From contig JARFQI010000072.1 in NCBI GenBank assembly GCA_029287855.1, positions 1 through 39,951 of the forward strand: 39,951 nucleotides of DNA, given 5' to 3'. Positions 1 through 8,267 of the stretch are shown here, one piece after another; positions within the stretch are counted from its first letter, which is position 1, and every line of letters begins with the position of its first letter. The translations under genes were made by a program, and so were the position numbers. The stretch is from Arenicellales bacterium (GTDB lineage: Bacteria; Pseudomonadota; Gammaproteobacteria; BMS3Bbin11). Under the pieces are notes generated by a model. The model had not been told where the DNA came from. It worked only from the letters and a program-made list of their open reading frames with translations, and ran no database searches.

Positions 1-16
1 GGTTAAGGTCAAGATT

Positions 17-51
17 AAAGACGAAAGACCAAGGACCAAAGACTAAAGATT
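17..51. repeat. Short heptanucleotide tandem repeat (about five AAAGACN units)
   Basis: Five consecutive 7-base units read AAAGACG, AAAGACC, AAGGACC, AAAGACT, AAAGATT. Two degenerate, shorter units (AAGGTC, AAGATT) precede them. It lies in non-coding DNA directly before a REP-like hairpin. No function can be assigned; it may be slippage-prone DNA. Confidence 0.7.
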
Positions 52-61
52 CGCCCTTCAT

Positions 62-135
62 CGTCATTCCGGCATGTCTTTAGCCGGAATCCATTCTTTT
101 AAAGACTCTGGATACCGGCCTTCGCCGGTATGACG
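62..135. repeat. REP-like extragenic palindromic element (double hairpin)
   Basis: Two GC-rich hairpins sit back to back. ATTCCGGC (66-73) pairs with GCCGGAAT (83-90), and ATACCGGC (112-119) pairs with GCCGGTAT (124-131). The outer ends CGTCAT (62-67) and ATGACG (130-135) are also inverted copies of each other, so the whole unit can fold as one long imperfect palindrome. The layout (GTCATTCC...GGAATCCA...TGGATACC...GGTATGAC) is typical of dispersed repetitive extragenic elements in proteobacteria. Copy number elsewhere in the genome cannot be seen here. Confidence 0.7.
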
Positions 136-218
136 GTTGCATGATTGAAATGATGTACTTTTATGTCAGGTGCTAGTTAGCAGGTGTTGACCTGGATTTT
201 GATCTTACTACCCCTTTT

Positions 219-383
219 GTGTTGTCGAGCACTGGAAGTTTAGAGCGGAATACAGCGAGGACTGTCTGAGCGATAGCGAGTTCCGCAGCGCCGCTCTACG
301 CTGAAGCGCACAGAGACGCCGTAGGCCAACACGGCAGGATGGCATTTCTTTTGGACCCTTTTCTTTGGTCACTCAAAGAAAAG
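219..383. repeat. Structured intergenic element with nested inverted repeats
   Basis: Nested inverted pairs are GTGTTG (219-224)/CAACAC (327-332), AGAGCGG (242-248)/CCGCTCT (291-297), GCGGAA (245-250)/TTCCGC (281-286), and a perfect 10-bp pair CTTTTCTTTG (358-367)/CAAAGAAAAG (374-383) with a 6-nt loop. The overall look (purine-rich core, then the CTTTTCTTTGG...CAAAGAAAAG motif) resembles a dispersed intergenic repeat seen in many proteobacterial genomes. I see no convincing ORF. It could be a structured RNA, a MITE-like repeat or a decayed gene. Confidence 0.5.
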
Positions 384-498
384 ATACTCGCCCAGAAAGG
401 GCGAAAAACTAAGCGGTGCGTTAGCACAAGAAAACTAAAGAAACCTAATCAGCCGTGCGTCAACAAATAAAATAAAAAAACCCAAATCCCCCCAAGTG

Positions 499-504
499 TA
501 TAAT
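499..504 (+). promoter_or_regulatory. Possible -10 hexamer of prmB
   Basis: A perfect TATAAT lies directly before the ATG at 505 and overlaps the alternative GTG start at 496. There is no good -35 hexamer 16-18 bp upstream, only A-rich sequence. If it is a real -10, transcription would start near 511 and the true start codon would be the ATG at 532. This is weak evidence on its own. Confidence 0.25.
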
Positions 505-1398
505 ATGAAAAACCAACCAGCAGAAACAACGATGAAACTCTCAGACTGTATAGATAATGCCGCTAAACAAATGGATGCAGCAGAGCTTGTTTACGGTCAT
601 GGTACTGATAATTCATGGGACGAGGCTGCATGGCTGGTGCTGCACGCCCTTGGTATGCCGGTGACTGAAGAAGCCGACCTTGAGCTCACCATCGAACCTT
701 CACAATTAACCGTGATCAACCAAATAATTAAGCAGCGAATTGAAACCCGGAAACCTGCTGCCTACCTGACTGGCACCGCATGGTTTTGCGGACTGCCCTT
801 TCATACCATGGAAGGCGTTATTGTCCCGCGTTCCCATATCGGTGGTTTTCTTCTTGATGCAGGACAACCCTGGATAAATCCGAATTCTGTTAAACGGATT
901 CTAGACCTTTGCACTGGCAGTGGCTGCATAGCTGTCGCTGCAGCCATGACATTTCCTGACGCCAAAGTTGACGCATCAGACATTGATCATCTTGCCCTGA
1001 CTCTCGCTGAAAAAAATATCGCTGAGTACGACCTTGATGGTAGGATTAACTTGATTAAATCAAATCTTTACCAGAACCTGTCTGCTACGTACGACCTGAT
1101 CCTGTCAAATCCACCCTATGTCCCACAGGCTGAAATAGACCATTTCCCTGCTGAATATCAACATGAACCTGCAGCTGCCTTCGATGGCGGGGCTGACGGA
1201 CTCGACCTTGTCCATATAATCCTTAAGGATGCAGCCGGCTTCCTCTCAGACGGCGGTCATATTGTGGTCGAAGTTGGTGAAAGCTGGACCACACTTGAAC
1301 AGGCTTACCCGAAGATTCCATTTAACTGGTTAGAAACCGGTGTTGAGGATTCCGGACTATTTATAATGGATAAATCGGAATTGGAAAGGTATTTTTAA
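505..1398 (+). CDS. prmB: Ribosomal protein L3 N5-glutamine methyltransferase PrmB
   Basis: SAM-dependent class I methyltransferase that methylates a glutamine of ribosomal protein uL3 in the cytoplasm. The conserved N-terminal segment with YGHGTDN (residues 30-36) and WDEA is visible. The SAM-binding loop CTGSGCIAVA is at about 116-125, and the catalytic glutamine-binding motif NPPYV at 182-186. YGHGTDN and the AWFCG segment match PrmB rather than its paralogue PrmC. Length (297 aa) is normal. The start is uncertain: GTG at 496, ATG at 505 and ATG at 532 are all in frame and none has a clear Shine-Dalgarno. I chose 505 because about 29 residues before YGHGTD fits the family. The gene stands alone, convergent with the potassium channel gene. 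Confidence 0.93.
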   Translation: MKNQPAETTMKLSDCIDNAAKQMDAAELVYGHGTDNSWDEAAWLVLHALGMPVTEEADLELTIEPSQLTVINQIIKQRIETRKPAAYLTGTAWFCGLPFHTMEGVIVPRSHIGGFLLDAGQPWINPNSVKRILDLCTGSGCIAVAAAMTFPDAKVDASDIDHLALTLAEKNIAEYDLDGRINLIKSNLYQNLSATYDLILSNPPYVPQAEIDHFPAEYQHEPAAAFDGGADGLDLVHIILKDAAGFLSDGGHIVVEVGESWTTLEQAYPKIPFNWLETGVEDSGLFIMDKSELERYF

Positions 1399-1448
1399 CC
1401 AGTTTTCACCCTTTACGGAAAAAAAACTACTCAGATTGAGGCAGCAAC

Positions 1449-3185
1449 CTAAGCTTCATCTGAATCAACGATTGATTGCCGACCAGAGAAGAAACGCCAT
1501 ATCCAGCTGTCTGATGCCTGTTCCCCTGTCTGAACATAATGGAGGGCATTGCAGTTATTGAGTACCCATGCTACCTCATCCCTGACGCCTTCGCGTGAAC
1601 AAAACAAAATCTCGTCTCCCTCCTCTAGTGGGCGATCATCTTCAGGCAAAGTGATCAGTTTGTAGCCAGCACCCTTATCTTCGTCAGCCCGCGAGATCAT
1701 CAAAACCATTAGATGCAGTTTTTCTTCCCGGTTCAGGTGGTTTCTGTTTAAATCTCCCACCACTACCTGGTCGCCCTGTTGAAGAACTCGAACGACTGCT
1801 GGAGCCTCCCTATCATTGATGTTTATTCCCCAGGTATCAGGGGTTGTTTCACCTACTACTGCGATGAGGCGGCTAACCAGTTCACAGGACCACTGATTGC
1901 CATGTGACTGTACCTGCTGAAGAAAGCTTGCCAGTAGTGGAGCCAGGATTACCGACAGGATTTCATGAGCAATAATGTCACTCCGTTCCATAACGATATC
2001 AAGTTCCGCATTTTGAAACAGTTTCTTATTATCACCAAGGTTCTGACGGGCTACGGTAAACAGATCCTGTTTTTGCTCCTTGGCCGTATAAATTATTGAG
2101 AGATTATTGGTATCGTTATTAGTGCCTGCAACAATTCCTACAGCTTCAGAGATCCCCGCATTTCTCAATGTTACTGCTTCTGTTCCACGGCCTTTTATAC
2201 TTCCTTCAGGTGGTTCAGTAAGTTCATGGTCTGATTCAATGATACGTGTGGTAATGCCTTCAAAAGTTAAAAACCGGTGTACGGCTTTACCAAATCGGCC
2301 AAAGCCGCACAACAGCCACAGCCCGCGTGGAGGTATCACGGGCTCTAACAGCCGCGTGCCGGGGACGCCGGTCAGCCACTGATTAATCAGATAGCTACTG
2401 GGTGAATGCAGCGCCATTGCCAGACGTGAGGCAAAGCTTTCAAACGGATTAACAATATAGTCAGTACTGAATGAGCGCATATTCGCTTCTGTATCAAGCG
2501 ACTCCGCACGACAAATGACTTTCACTGTTTTCTTTAACAGCCGGCAGGTTATCGCAATTTTTAGATTTACTTCGTCTGAATCTGTGAGTGCGACCACGCC
2601 CTGACAGTTATCATTGAACAAGCCTGCTTCAATAAGTATTCTGCTATTTGATGCATCTGCCTCCAGAGCAGGGACAAATTGTGGGATATCAGTCATTGAC
2701 AGCTCATCAATTCTTTCACTGTCGCTATCAATCACAACGGTACGAAACCCACGGTTGTTTAACGAGTACACAAGCAGGCTCGCGGTTTCTCCATATCCAC
2801 AGATGATGAAAAAATTTTCACCCAGTTTCTTTACGCTGCGGGTAAACCTTCCCTCTTCTATTGCACGTTTAAGCAGATTATTCTGCACCAGCGAAAGAAT
2901 TGAGCCAATGGCATAGACCCAGCTGACTACAGACAGATAGATAGTGATGGTCGCCCACATCCGCTGAGCAACAGAAAAAGGTTGAGGCAGTTCACCAAAT
3001 CCTATTGTAGTTGCCATATAACTGACAAAGTAAATCGAATCGAAGAAGGTCATATGCCAGCGCTGGCCATTCTCATCGATGCCTGGTATCACAACAAAAC
3101 CCAGGATAGAAATGGAGTAACTAGCTATCAGCACCAGCAAAGGTATACGCATGCGGCGCAAGATCAGCGAGGTGACCTTTGTCAT
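1449..3185 (-). CDS. Potassium channel with two cytoplasmic RCK (TrkA-N) domains
   Basis: A 578-aa inner-membrane ion channel. A first membrane segment (about 14-34), a pore helix and the selectivity filter TTIGFGEL (59-66), and a second membrane segment (about 77-100) form a two-TM potassium channel pore. Two Rossmann-like RCK domains follow, with nucleotide-binding glycine motifs GYGETA (130-135) and GFGRFG (294-299), plus a C-terminal TrkA-C-like region. Known RCK channels are gated by cytoplasmic ligands such as nucleotides or Ca2+, but the ligand here cannot be read from sequence. It lies 35 bp downstream of the DUF6394-like gene and is probably co-transcribed with it. Confidence 0.88.
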   Translation of the reverse strand: MTKVTSLILRRMRIPLLVLIASYSISILGFVVIPGIDENGQRWHMTFFDSIYFVSYMATTIGFGELPQPFSVAQRMWATITIYLSVVSWVYAIGSILSLVQNNLLKRAIEEGRFTRSVKKLGENFFIICGYGETASLLVYSLNNRGFRTVVIDSDSERIDELSMTDIPQFVPALEADASNSRILIEAGLFNDNCQGVVALTDSDEVNLKIAITCRLLKKTVKVICRAESLDTEANMRSFSTDYIVNPFESFASRLAMALHSPSSYLINQWLTGVPGTRLLEPVIPPRGLWLLCGFGRFGKAVHRFLTFEGITTRIIESDHELTEPPEGSIKGRGTEAVTLRNAGISEAVGIVAGTNNDTNNLSIIYTAKEQKQDLFTVARQNLGDNKKLFQNAELDIVMERSDIIAHEILSVILAPLLASFLQQVQSHGNQWSCELVSRLIAVVGETTPDTWGININDREAPAVVRVLQQGDQVVVGDLNRNHLNREEKLHLMVLMISRADEDKGAGYKLITLPEDDRPLEEGDEILFCSREGVRDEVAWVLNNCNALHYVQTGEQASDSWIWRFFSGRQSIVDSDEA

Positions 3186-3220
3186 ACTGGCTTATCCATA
3201 TCTTATTTAAACAAACCTGC

Positions 3221-3598
3221 TTATTTTCTTAGTGACATGGTTTCTACAACCAGCAGGACTACTGACGTAATATTGGCCAATAATGCACCGGCGGAGAGTG
3301 ACACTACGATACCTAGTACATCATTTCCCATATCCAGAACATATAAACCTACGCCCCAGGCTACTGCCGCTGCAATTAAGTGTAAATCAGCTACCAGCGA
3401 TGTCGCCAGCAAGACAGCCCCTATATGGGTCCGGTCACCGAATTTTAGAACGGTTGCAATCAGATTAACCACGATTGCCGCATACAATTCATAGACATTA
3501 TGATGTAAAGGATCATTCATATCGCCGACAAAAAAACCAAAATTCATTGTCAGGGCAAGTACAATAAAGAAAGCAAAAACGACTTTTTCCAGATTCAT
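3221..3598 (-). CDS. Small multi-spanning membrane protein, DUF6394-like
   Basis: About 125 aa with three to four hydrophobic segments and no signal-peptide cleavage site. The sequence (MNLEKVVFAFF, then HNVYELYAAIVVNLIATVLK) matches what I remember of the uncharacterised DUF6394 family. I cannot run a search, so the family name is a recollection. An upstream in-frame ATG at 3616 adds six residues, but ATG 3598 is preferred because a weak purine stretch (GGGA) lies in front of it. The stop is 35 bp before the potassium channel gene on the same strand, which suggests a shared transcript and perhaps an accessory role for the channel (inference). Confidence 0.7.
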   Translation of the reverse strand: MNLEKVVFAFFIVLALTMNFGFFVGDMNDPLHHNVYELYAAIVVNLIATVLKFGDRTHIGAVLLATSLVADLHLIAAAVAWGVGLYVLDMGNDVLGIVVSLSAGALLANITSVVLLVVETMSLRK

Positions 3599-3917
3599 TT
3601 TTTTTATCCCGTACATTGTTAATTACAGGAAATATTGTGATCTCTTACTACACAGGTAGCAAGCCCTGAATTAAACTGCGATCCTCAATAATCCTTAGTC
3701 ATGGATACCGATATTGTTTTTGCTGCTTCATTGATTAATGGCAGGCAATGTTGCAGGGCGTATTCATCCAAGTTAAAGCTACCTTAGCTGCAGGGGTCTC
3801 CTGGTAAAGAAGTTAATTTCAATATGACATGCCAGGAAATACCGAATATTTTGTTAAGCTTGCGCCGGATGTTTTTCTCGGCTAAGTTCAACCCCCACAA
3901 CCGCGGTACAGATAAAA
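3599..3917. other. Intergenic region between divergent genes
   Basis: About 320 bp between the minus-strand DUF6394-like gene and the plus-strand DUF5362-like gene. It must hold promoters for both, but I see no convincing -35/-10 pair, hairpin or RNA. A 28-codon frame starting near 3702 lacks a ribosome-binding site and is not called. Confidence 0.5.
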
Positions 3918-4304
3918 TTGCAAAACGAATCAGCAGATGCTCAAGAGTCACAGCCACTAAGTACTCAAACTCAATCACTCGATATCAGAAGGCTTGTTTA
4001 CCCTCTTTATCAAAGCCTGCTATGGATACGACTGTTTGCTGCCTGCCTGATCTTTTACGGGGCATTGATTACTGTAACTGGCGTTGGTGTACTTGTTGCG
4101 TGGCTACCTATGTGGATCGGTGTAATCCTGTTGCTAGCCAGCAAATCGATAGCCACTGCCTATAAGGAAAATGATGAACATGCCTTTATGCACTCCATTT
4201 CCCGCCTGAAAACAATTTTTATCACTCTCGGCTTATCTTCTATTGCGCTGATTATTGCCAGTATCTATTTAATAAAGTATGCAATCGATAAATCACTTTT
4301 CTAA
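3918..4304 (+). CDS. Small membrane protein, DUF5362-like
   Basis: 128-aa protein with a polar N-terminus of about 30 residues and three hydrophobic segments (about 36-60, 62-75 and 100-122). The positively charged loop between segments 2 and 3 contains AYKENDEHAFMHSISRLK. This arrangement resembles the uncharacterised DUF5362 membrane family, from memory only. The only plausible start is TTG at 3918: the frame is open back to a stop at 3855, but no ATG or GTG occurs before the first membrane segment. The Shine-Dalgarno is weak. Function unknown. It is followed at 134-143 bp by the nucleotidyltransferase-fold gene on the same strand. Confidence 0.6.
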   Translation: MQNESADAQESQPLSTQTQSLDIRRLVYPLYQSLLWIRLFAACLIFYGALITVTGVGVLVAWLPMWIGVILLLASKSIATAYKENDEHAFMHSISRLKTIFITLGLSSIALIIASIYLIKYAIDKSLF

Positions 4305-4336
4305 GACATGTCATTATTCCTGATAATCCATCTCTT

Positions 4337-4453
4337 ATGGCAAAGGACATGAAAATTCGCCAGACATACTCCGGAATAGCAGCTGCAGCACTGATTCTGT
4401 TTAGTCAGCCCGGTGATAATCTTTATACAGATACCCCTTGCAGAGAATGGTGA
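4337..4453 (+). CDS. Possible 38-aa small ORF with signal-like N-terminus
   Basis: ATG at 4337 (or 4349) opens a short frame. The N-terminus MKIRQTYSGIAAAALILFS is basic then hydrophobic, like a signal or anchor peptide, and the product ends in CREW. Its TGA stop overlaps the likely ATG of the next gene in the string ATGGTGA, an arrangement compatible with translational coupling. There is no clear ribosome-binding site and no recognised family. It could be a chance frame. Confidence 0.25.
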   Translation: MAKDMKIRQTYSGIAAAALILFSQPGDNLYTDTPCREW

Positions 4454-5580
4454 CTGCATTGAACACGTCAATAGCTCAAAGTGATCCCCGTTATCATATA
4501 CTCACTCTCGCTGCGCGCATCAAGCCTGACGAGCAGGATAAAGAAAATCTGCGACAGGCAATAAAGTCTTTCGATGACTGGGACACACTGGTCACCGAAG
4601 CAGAAAACTATTCCGTCGCACCCCTGCTTTTTACCAACCTGCGTGAAAGTAATATAGAGATACCGTCGACATCAAAGCGGCAGCTCTACGCGCTGGTTCA
4701 ACGCCATCGTTGGGCAAATGATGCCCGTGCCAAGGCACTCATTGAAATTACCGAAGCCTGCCAAGCACGTTCTATACAATTAATCGTTTTAAAGGGCGCA
4801 TTTCTTGCTCACACCATCTATCCACACCCTTCGTTGCGCCCAATGAGTGATATAGACCTGCTTGCTCCAGCAGATAAGGCAGCAGAAGTTATAAAAATAC
4901 TACGGGAACTTGGTTATAGCGCCCCCGAACAGGCTAGTAGCCAGTATTTGAGCGAGCATCATCACTTGCCCGGAGCCCACACTACCCGGGATGGCCAGGG
5001 TATTCTTGTCGAGGTACATCATGATGCACTAAGTGGTGACGTTGATGCATCAATAACAACGCTGAACCTGACCGCCCCTTTACAGCAATTTACCATAAAT
5101 GGCACCAGCAACCTTGCCCTCGGTCATCAGGACCAGTTGCGTCACCTTTATCACCACATGGCTGAGCCTGCTACAAAATTAAAGTTAATATGGTGTGTGG
5201 ATATCGTCTACTATGCTAGTCATTTTGCCAATGAAATTGACTGGCAAGGACTCGAAAAAAATTACCCAAAGGTGATAAACGCTCTCAGGCTGGTTGACTT
5301 CATTATACCGCTACCTGCGAATGTACGTCCTCACGTAAGAGAAAACAAAGGTGGAATGCCTGCTGAAACTGGAATCAGCATCCTGCCTCTGAGTTCAATA
5401 CTACGTAAACCGGTTAAAAAGCGTATTAGCGATCTCCTCTATCCATCAAACTGGTGGTTGCATTTATACTACGGCATATCTCCCGATGACAGCTTGTTTT
5501 TAACCCGCTGGGCTCGACACCCCTGGCAGGTTGTTTTGTGGATTAGTAGAAGATTACGTGCTTCAAACAATCATTCATAA
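4447..5580 (+). CDS. Nucleotidyltransferase-fold family protein (NTP_transf_5 type)
   Basis: About 377 aa. The segment VLKGAFLAHTIYPHPSLRPM followed by SDIDLLAP carries the D-x-D metal site of the nucleotidyltransferase fold, in the form typical of the uncharacterised nucleotidyltransferase family (PF14907). That family is often found beside PqqD-like and HPr-kinase-like genes in cell-surface or peptide-modification loci. The rest includes a helical region with QDQLRHLYHH and LKLIWCVDI, and a Trp-rich C-terminus. None of the usual partner genes is present here. In-frame starts are TTG 4438 and ATG 4447; ATG is preferred. The substrate is unknown. Confidence 0.75.
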   Translation: MVTALNTSIAQSDPRYHILTLAARIKPDEQDKENLRQAIKSFDDWDTLVTEAENYSVAPLLFTNLRESNIEIPSTSKRQLYALVQRHRWANDARAKALIEITEACQARSIQLIVLKGAFLAHTIYPHPSLRPMSDIDLLAPADKAAEVIKILRELGYSAPEQASSQYLSEHHHLPGAHTTRDGQGILVEVHHDALSGDVDASITTLNLTAPLQQFTINGTSNLALGHQDQLRHLYHHMAEPATKLKLIWCVDIVYYASHFANEIDWQGLEKNYPKVINALRLVDFIIPLPANVRPHVRENKGGMPAETGISILPLSSILRKPVKKRISDLLYPSNWWLHLYYGISPDDSLFLTRWARHPWQVVLWISRRLRASNNHS

Positions 5581-5702
5581 GTTACCTGTTTAATGCCTGT
5601 TGACCCATTAAAAGACACTGATTATCGGAAAACAGCAGTATTTACCATAAAAGAAAGCTAAATTAGATATGCTATATATAAATATCATCAGACAGCTGAT
5701 AA

Positions 5703-6164
5703 ATGAATATCGAGAAAGTACATCGTCCAATATTGATACCTGCTGACAGTCAACTGCGCAACAAATCGGTTGCGGCTGCGTCAATTCTAATTGTAGCTCC
5801 AGCTTTTTTAATATGGGCCTTACCCTCGTCACAAGAGTATCTGCTAAAACTATTTTCTGAAAATAACTCAAGAACAGTATTCAGCCTGCTAATTCTTTTT
5901 TACTCACTTTTCTCTATCCTCGCCATCATGCTCATAACAACCGGGACAACTTTAATCCAGACCGCACGAAAAATTCATCAGAGTCGACGATTCCCCGCGC
6001 CTGATATGCGGGTTATCAGGGATACATGGCTGGTCACAGGCGGGCGTGCTAAATATATTGCCTATCTGCTGACTGCTACAGGCTTATTGCTTTTTATAGG
6101 CGGTGCATCGGTACCCTATTATTTTCATAATCTGTTATTACAGCTGCTAGTGCCTATTAGCTAG
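5703..6164 (+). CDS. Unrecognised membrane protein, three membrane segments
   Basis: 153 aa. There are hydrophobic segments at about 22-44, 59-85 and 117-145, with a basic cytoplasmic-type loop between the second and third (ARKIHQSRRFPAPDMRVIRD). The loop with RFPAPDMRVIRDT looks like a conserved block, but I cannot name the family. ATG at 5703 lacks a strong ribosome-binding site. It is convergent with hemL and lies 122 bp after the nucleotidyltransferase-fold gene. Function unknown. Confidence 0.6.
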   Translation: MNIEKVHRPILIPADSQLRNKSVAAASILIVAPAFLIWALPSSQEYLLKLFSENNSRTVFSLLILFYSLFSILAIMLITTGTTLIQTARKIHQSRRFPAPDMRVIRDTWLVTGGRAKYIAYLLTATGLLLFIGGASVPYYFHNLLLQLLVPIS

Positions 6165-6220
6165 ATTCATTGTACAAATAATATTTGCATTACTGAAACT
6201 GAACACACAGCTCAGCTTAT

Positions 6221-7498
6221 CTATAGCGATGAAAATACTTTTTCTGCTGCATCAAGAGTAATACTAATTTCTTCCGGACCATGCGCTGCTGATACAAAAC
6301 CTGCTTCGAATGATGATGGTGCCAGGTTTCTCCCCGGATCCAGCATGCCATGGAAGAACCTGTTGAAACGCTCGACATCACAGGCCATTACATCGGCAAA
6401 GCAGGTAACATTTCCACTATCGGTGAAAAACAGGCCAAACATTCCCCCAACCTGGTTATAAGTCAGATCTATTCCGGCAGCCGCTGCACGTTCCTGAATA
6501 CCAGAAACCAGCTGTAGCGCCGTAGCTGAAAGTTGATCGTAAAATCCATCTTGCTGAATATTCTCAAGCATGGCCAGGCCAGCAGACATGGCGACGGGAT
6601 TACCCGATAGTGTTCCTGCCTGATATACCGGTCCATCCGGGGCAACTTGATCCATCAGCTCAGCTCTGCCACCGAATGCCCCTACCGGCAGACCACCACC
6701 TATTACTTTACCCAGAGTCGTCAGGTCGGGGGATACAGAGTAATGTGCCTGGGCTCCACCTAGTGCAACACGAAAACCTGTCATTACTTCATCAAAGATA
6801 AGCACAGTACCGTACTGGTCACACAGATCTCGCAGCCCCTGGAGAAAACCCGGAACAGGAGGCACGCAATTCATATTGCCTGCCACGGGTTCAACAATAA
6901 TACAGGCAATCTCATTGCCCTCTGCTGCCATTACCTCGGCAACCTGTTGCAGGTTGTTGTATTCCAGAGTTAATGTGAGTCTTGCCAGGTCCGCAGGTAC
7001 GCCTGGTGAAGTAGGTACACCAATCGTCAGTGCACCAGATCCAGCTTTCACCAGTAATGAGTCCGAGTGTCCGTGATAACAGCCTTCAAACTTGATCAGC
7101 TTGTCCCTGCCTGTGGCACCGCGTGCCAGGCGAATTGCACTCATTGTTGCCTCGGTGCCCGAGCTGACCATTCTTACTTTTTCGATAGACGGCACCAGCT
7201 CACAAACAAGATCCGCCATTTTTGTTTCCAATACTGTCGGTGCGCCGTAACCCAATCCTGCTTCCAGCTGTCGCTTAACAGCACTAATTACTGCTGGATG
7301 GGAATGGCCAAGTATCATCGGACCCCATGATCCTACATAGTCAATATATTCACGTCCTTGCTCATCCCATAGTCTTGCGCCTGCGCCGCGATTAAAAAAT
7401 ATTGGTGATCCACCTACTGACTTGAAGGCCCGTACCGGAGAATTCACGCCACCAGGTATATGCTTTGAGGCCTGCAGGAAAAGTTCTTCATTGTTCAT
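6221..7498 (-). CDS. hemL: Glutamate-1-semialdehyde 2,1-aminomutase HemL
   Basis: PLP enzyme that converts glutamate-1-semialdehyde to 5-aminolevulinate, the first committed precursor of heme in the C5 pathway. 425 aa, the usual family length. The N-terminal [19 protein letters not shown], the cofactor-binding [10 protein letters not shown] (112-121), FDEVMTGFR, and the PLP lysine in [15 protein letters not shown] (Lys about 264) are all visible. The frame extends upstream to a GTG at 7534, but ATG 7498 fits homologues and has AGGA in front. It is last in a minus-strand run after thiD and thiE, a neighbourhood common in gammaproteobacteria. Confidence 0.97.
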   Translation of the reverse strand: MNNEELFLQASKHIPGGVNSPVRAFKSVGGSPIFFNRGAGARLWDEQGREYIDYVGSWGPMILGHSHPAVISAVKRQLEAGLGYGAPTVLETKMADLVCELVPSIEKVRMVSSGTEATMSAIRLARGATGRDKLIKFEGCYHGHSDSLLVKAGSGALTIGVPTSPGVPADLARLTLTLEYNNLQQVAEVMAAEGNEIACIIVEPVAGNMNCVPPVPGFLQGLRDLCDQYGTVLIFDEVMTGFRVALGGAQAHYSVSPDLTTLGKVIGGGLPVGAFGGRAELMDQVAPDGPVYQAGTLSGNPVAMSAGLAMLENIQQDGFYDQLSATALQLVSGIQERAAAAGIDLTYNQVGGMFGLFFTDSGNVTCFADVMACDVERFNRFFHGMLDPGRNLAPSSFEAGFVSAAHGPEEISITLDAAEKVFSSL

Positions 7499-7619
7499 CT
7501 TTGTATCATCCTGTATATATTGTTTAATGCTCACTCTGGTGTGGCGTTATAGTCGATTTTCTATTCTCTATTCAGCGGGAATCGCATTATGAATGTAACT
7601 GGTATTGTTTGCTTAATGA

Positions 7620-8267
7620 CTATTCTCGATTTTGCCAGCTGAACATTGCACAGAACTCCTGACTGCTACGATAAGGGTCAGCAGTAGAAAATACACTGTT
7701 TATGACAGCAACAGCGCTGGCACCGGATGATATCAGAAGCGGAACATTTTCTACCATAATCCCCCCTATTGCGACCAGCGGACGATCGAACCGTTTGCTG
7801 GCCTTCTGCAAAGTTTCAATAGCTGCCGGTGTTGCACTCGGTTTTGTTGGTGAAGGATAAAAACTTCCGAAGGCAAGGTAATCAGCGCCATCATGAACCG
7901 CAAGTTCAGCACGTTCGAGACTGTTGTAGCATGTGGCGCCAATAAGTAAACCCGGGTACAGACGCCTGGTTTCGCTGACGCTAGCATCGTTTTTACCACA
8001 ATGCACACCATCAGCATTCACCTGCATGGCAAGTTCGACGTCATCGTTGACAATAAAGACAGCTCCGGAATCACTACATAATTTTCGTAATTCCCTGGCC
8101 TGTCTCAAGCGTTTTTCCTTATCAGAGCTTTTATCTCTGTACTGCAGTACGCTGCAGCCTCCGCTGAGGACTAAACGCACTTTATCGCACAATATATCAT
8201 CATCGATTGTTGCCGTATCCGCTATTGCATAGAGGCCACGGATGTTTGCTGCCTGTGGATGCACCAT
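7620..8267 (-). CDS. thiE: Thiamine-phosphate synthase ThiE
   Basis: Joins HMP pyrophosphate and thiazole phosphate to form thiamine phosphate in the cytoplasm. 215 aa, a TIM-barrel protein. Recognisable family motifs are GLYAIAD at the N-terminus, LQYRDKSSD, FIVNDD, ADGVHCGKND, DYLAFGSFYPSPTK and VAIGGI. The reading frame is open much further upstream, but that part overlaps thiD in another frame. The ATG at 8267 is the right start because it overlaps the thiD stop in a TGATG junction, which indicates translational coupling. A 121-bp gap separates it from hemL. Confidence 0.96.
   Translation of the reverse strand: MVHPQAANIRGLYAIADTATIDDDILCDKVRLVLSGGCSVLQYRDKSSDKEKRLRQARELRKLCSDSGAVFIVNDDVELAMQVNADGVHCGKNDASVSETRRLYPGLLIGATCYNSLERAELAVHDGADYLAFGSFYPSPTKPSATPAAIETLQKASKRFDRPLVAIGGIMVENVPLLISSGASAVAVINSVFSTADPYRSSQEFCAMFSWQNRE

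Noticed and set aside
17-135. Repeats as a CRISPR array
   Set aside because: Units are 7 bp without spacers, followed by a two-hairpin REP-like element; no equal-length spacers and no cas genes.
358-383. CTTTTCTTTG/CAAAGAAAAG hairpin as an intrinsic terminator
   Set aside because: AT-rich stem, no T-tract after it on either strand, and no gene within the window that it would end; treated as part of a repeat element.
2982-3494. 170-codon plus-strand open frame over the potassium channel and its neighbour
   Set aside because: It runs antisense across two real genes and their junction; no recognisable domain or ribosome-binding site.
3702-3788. 28-codon plus-strand frame in the gap after the DUF6394-like gene
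   Set aside because: No ribosome-binding site, no hydrophobic or conserved pattern; consistent with chance.
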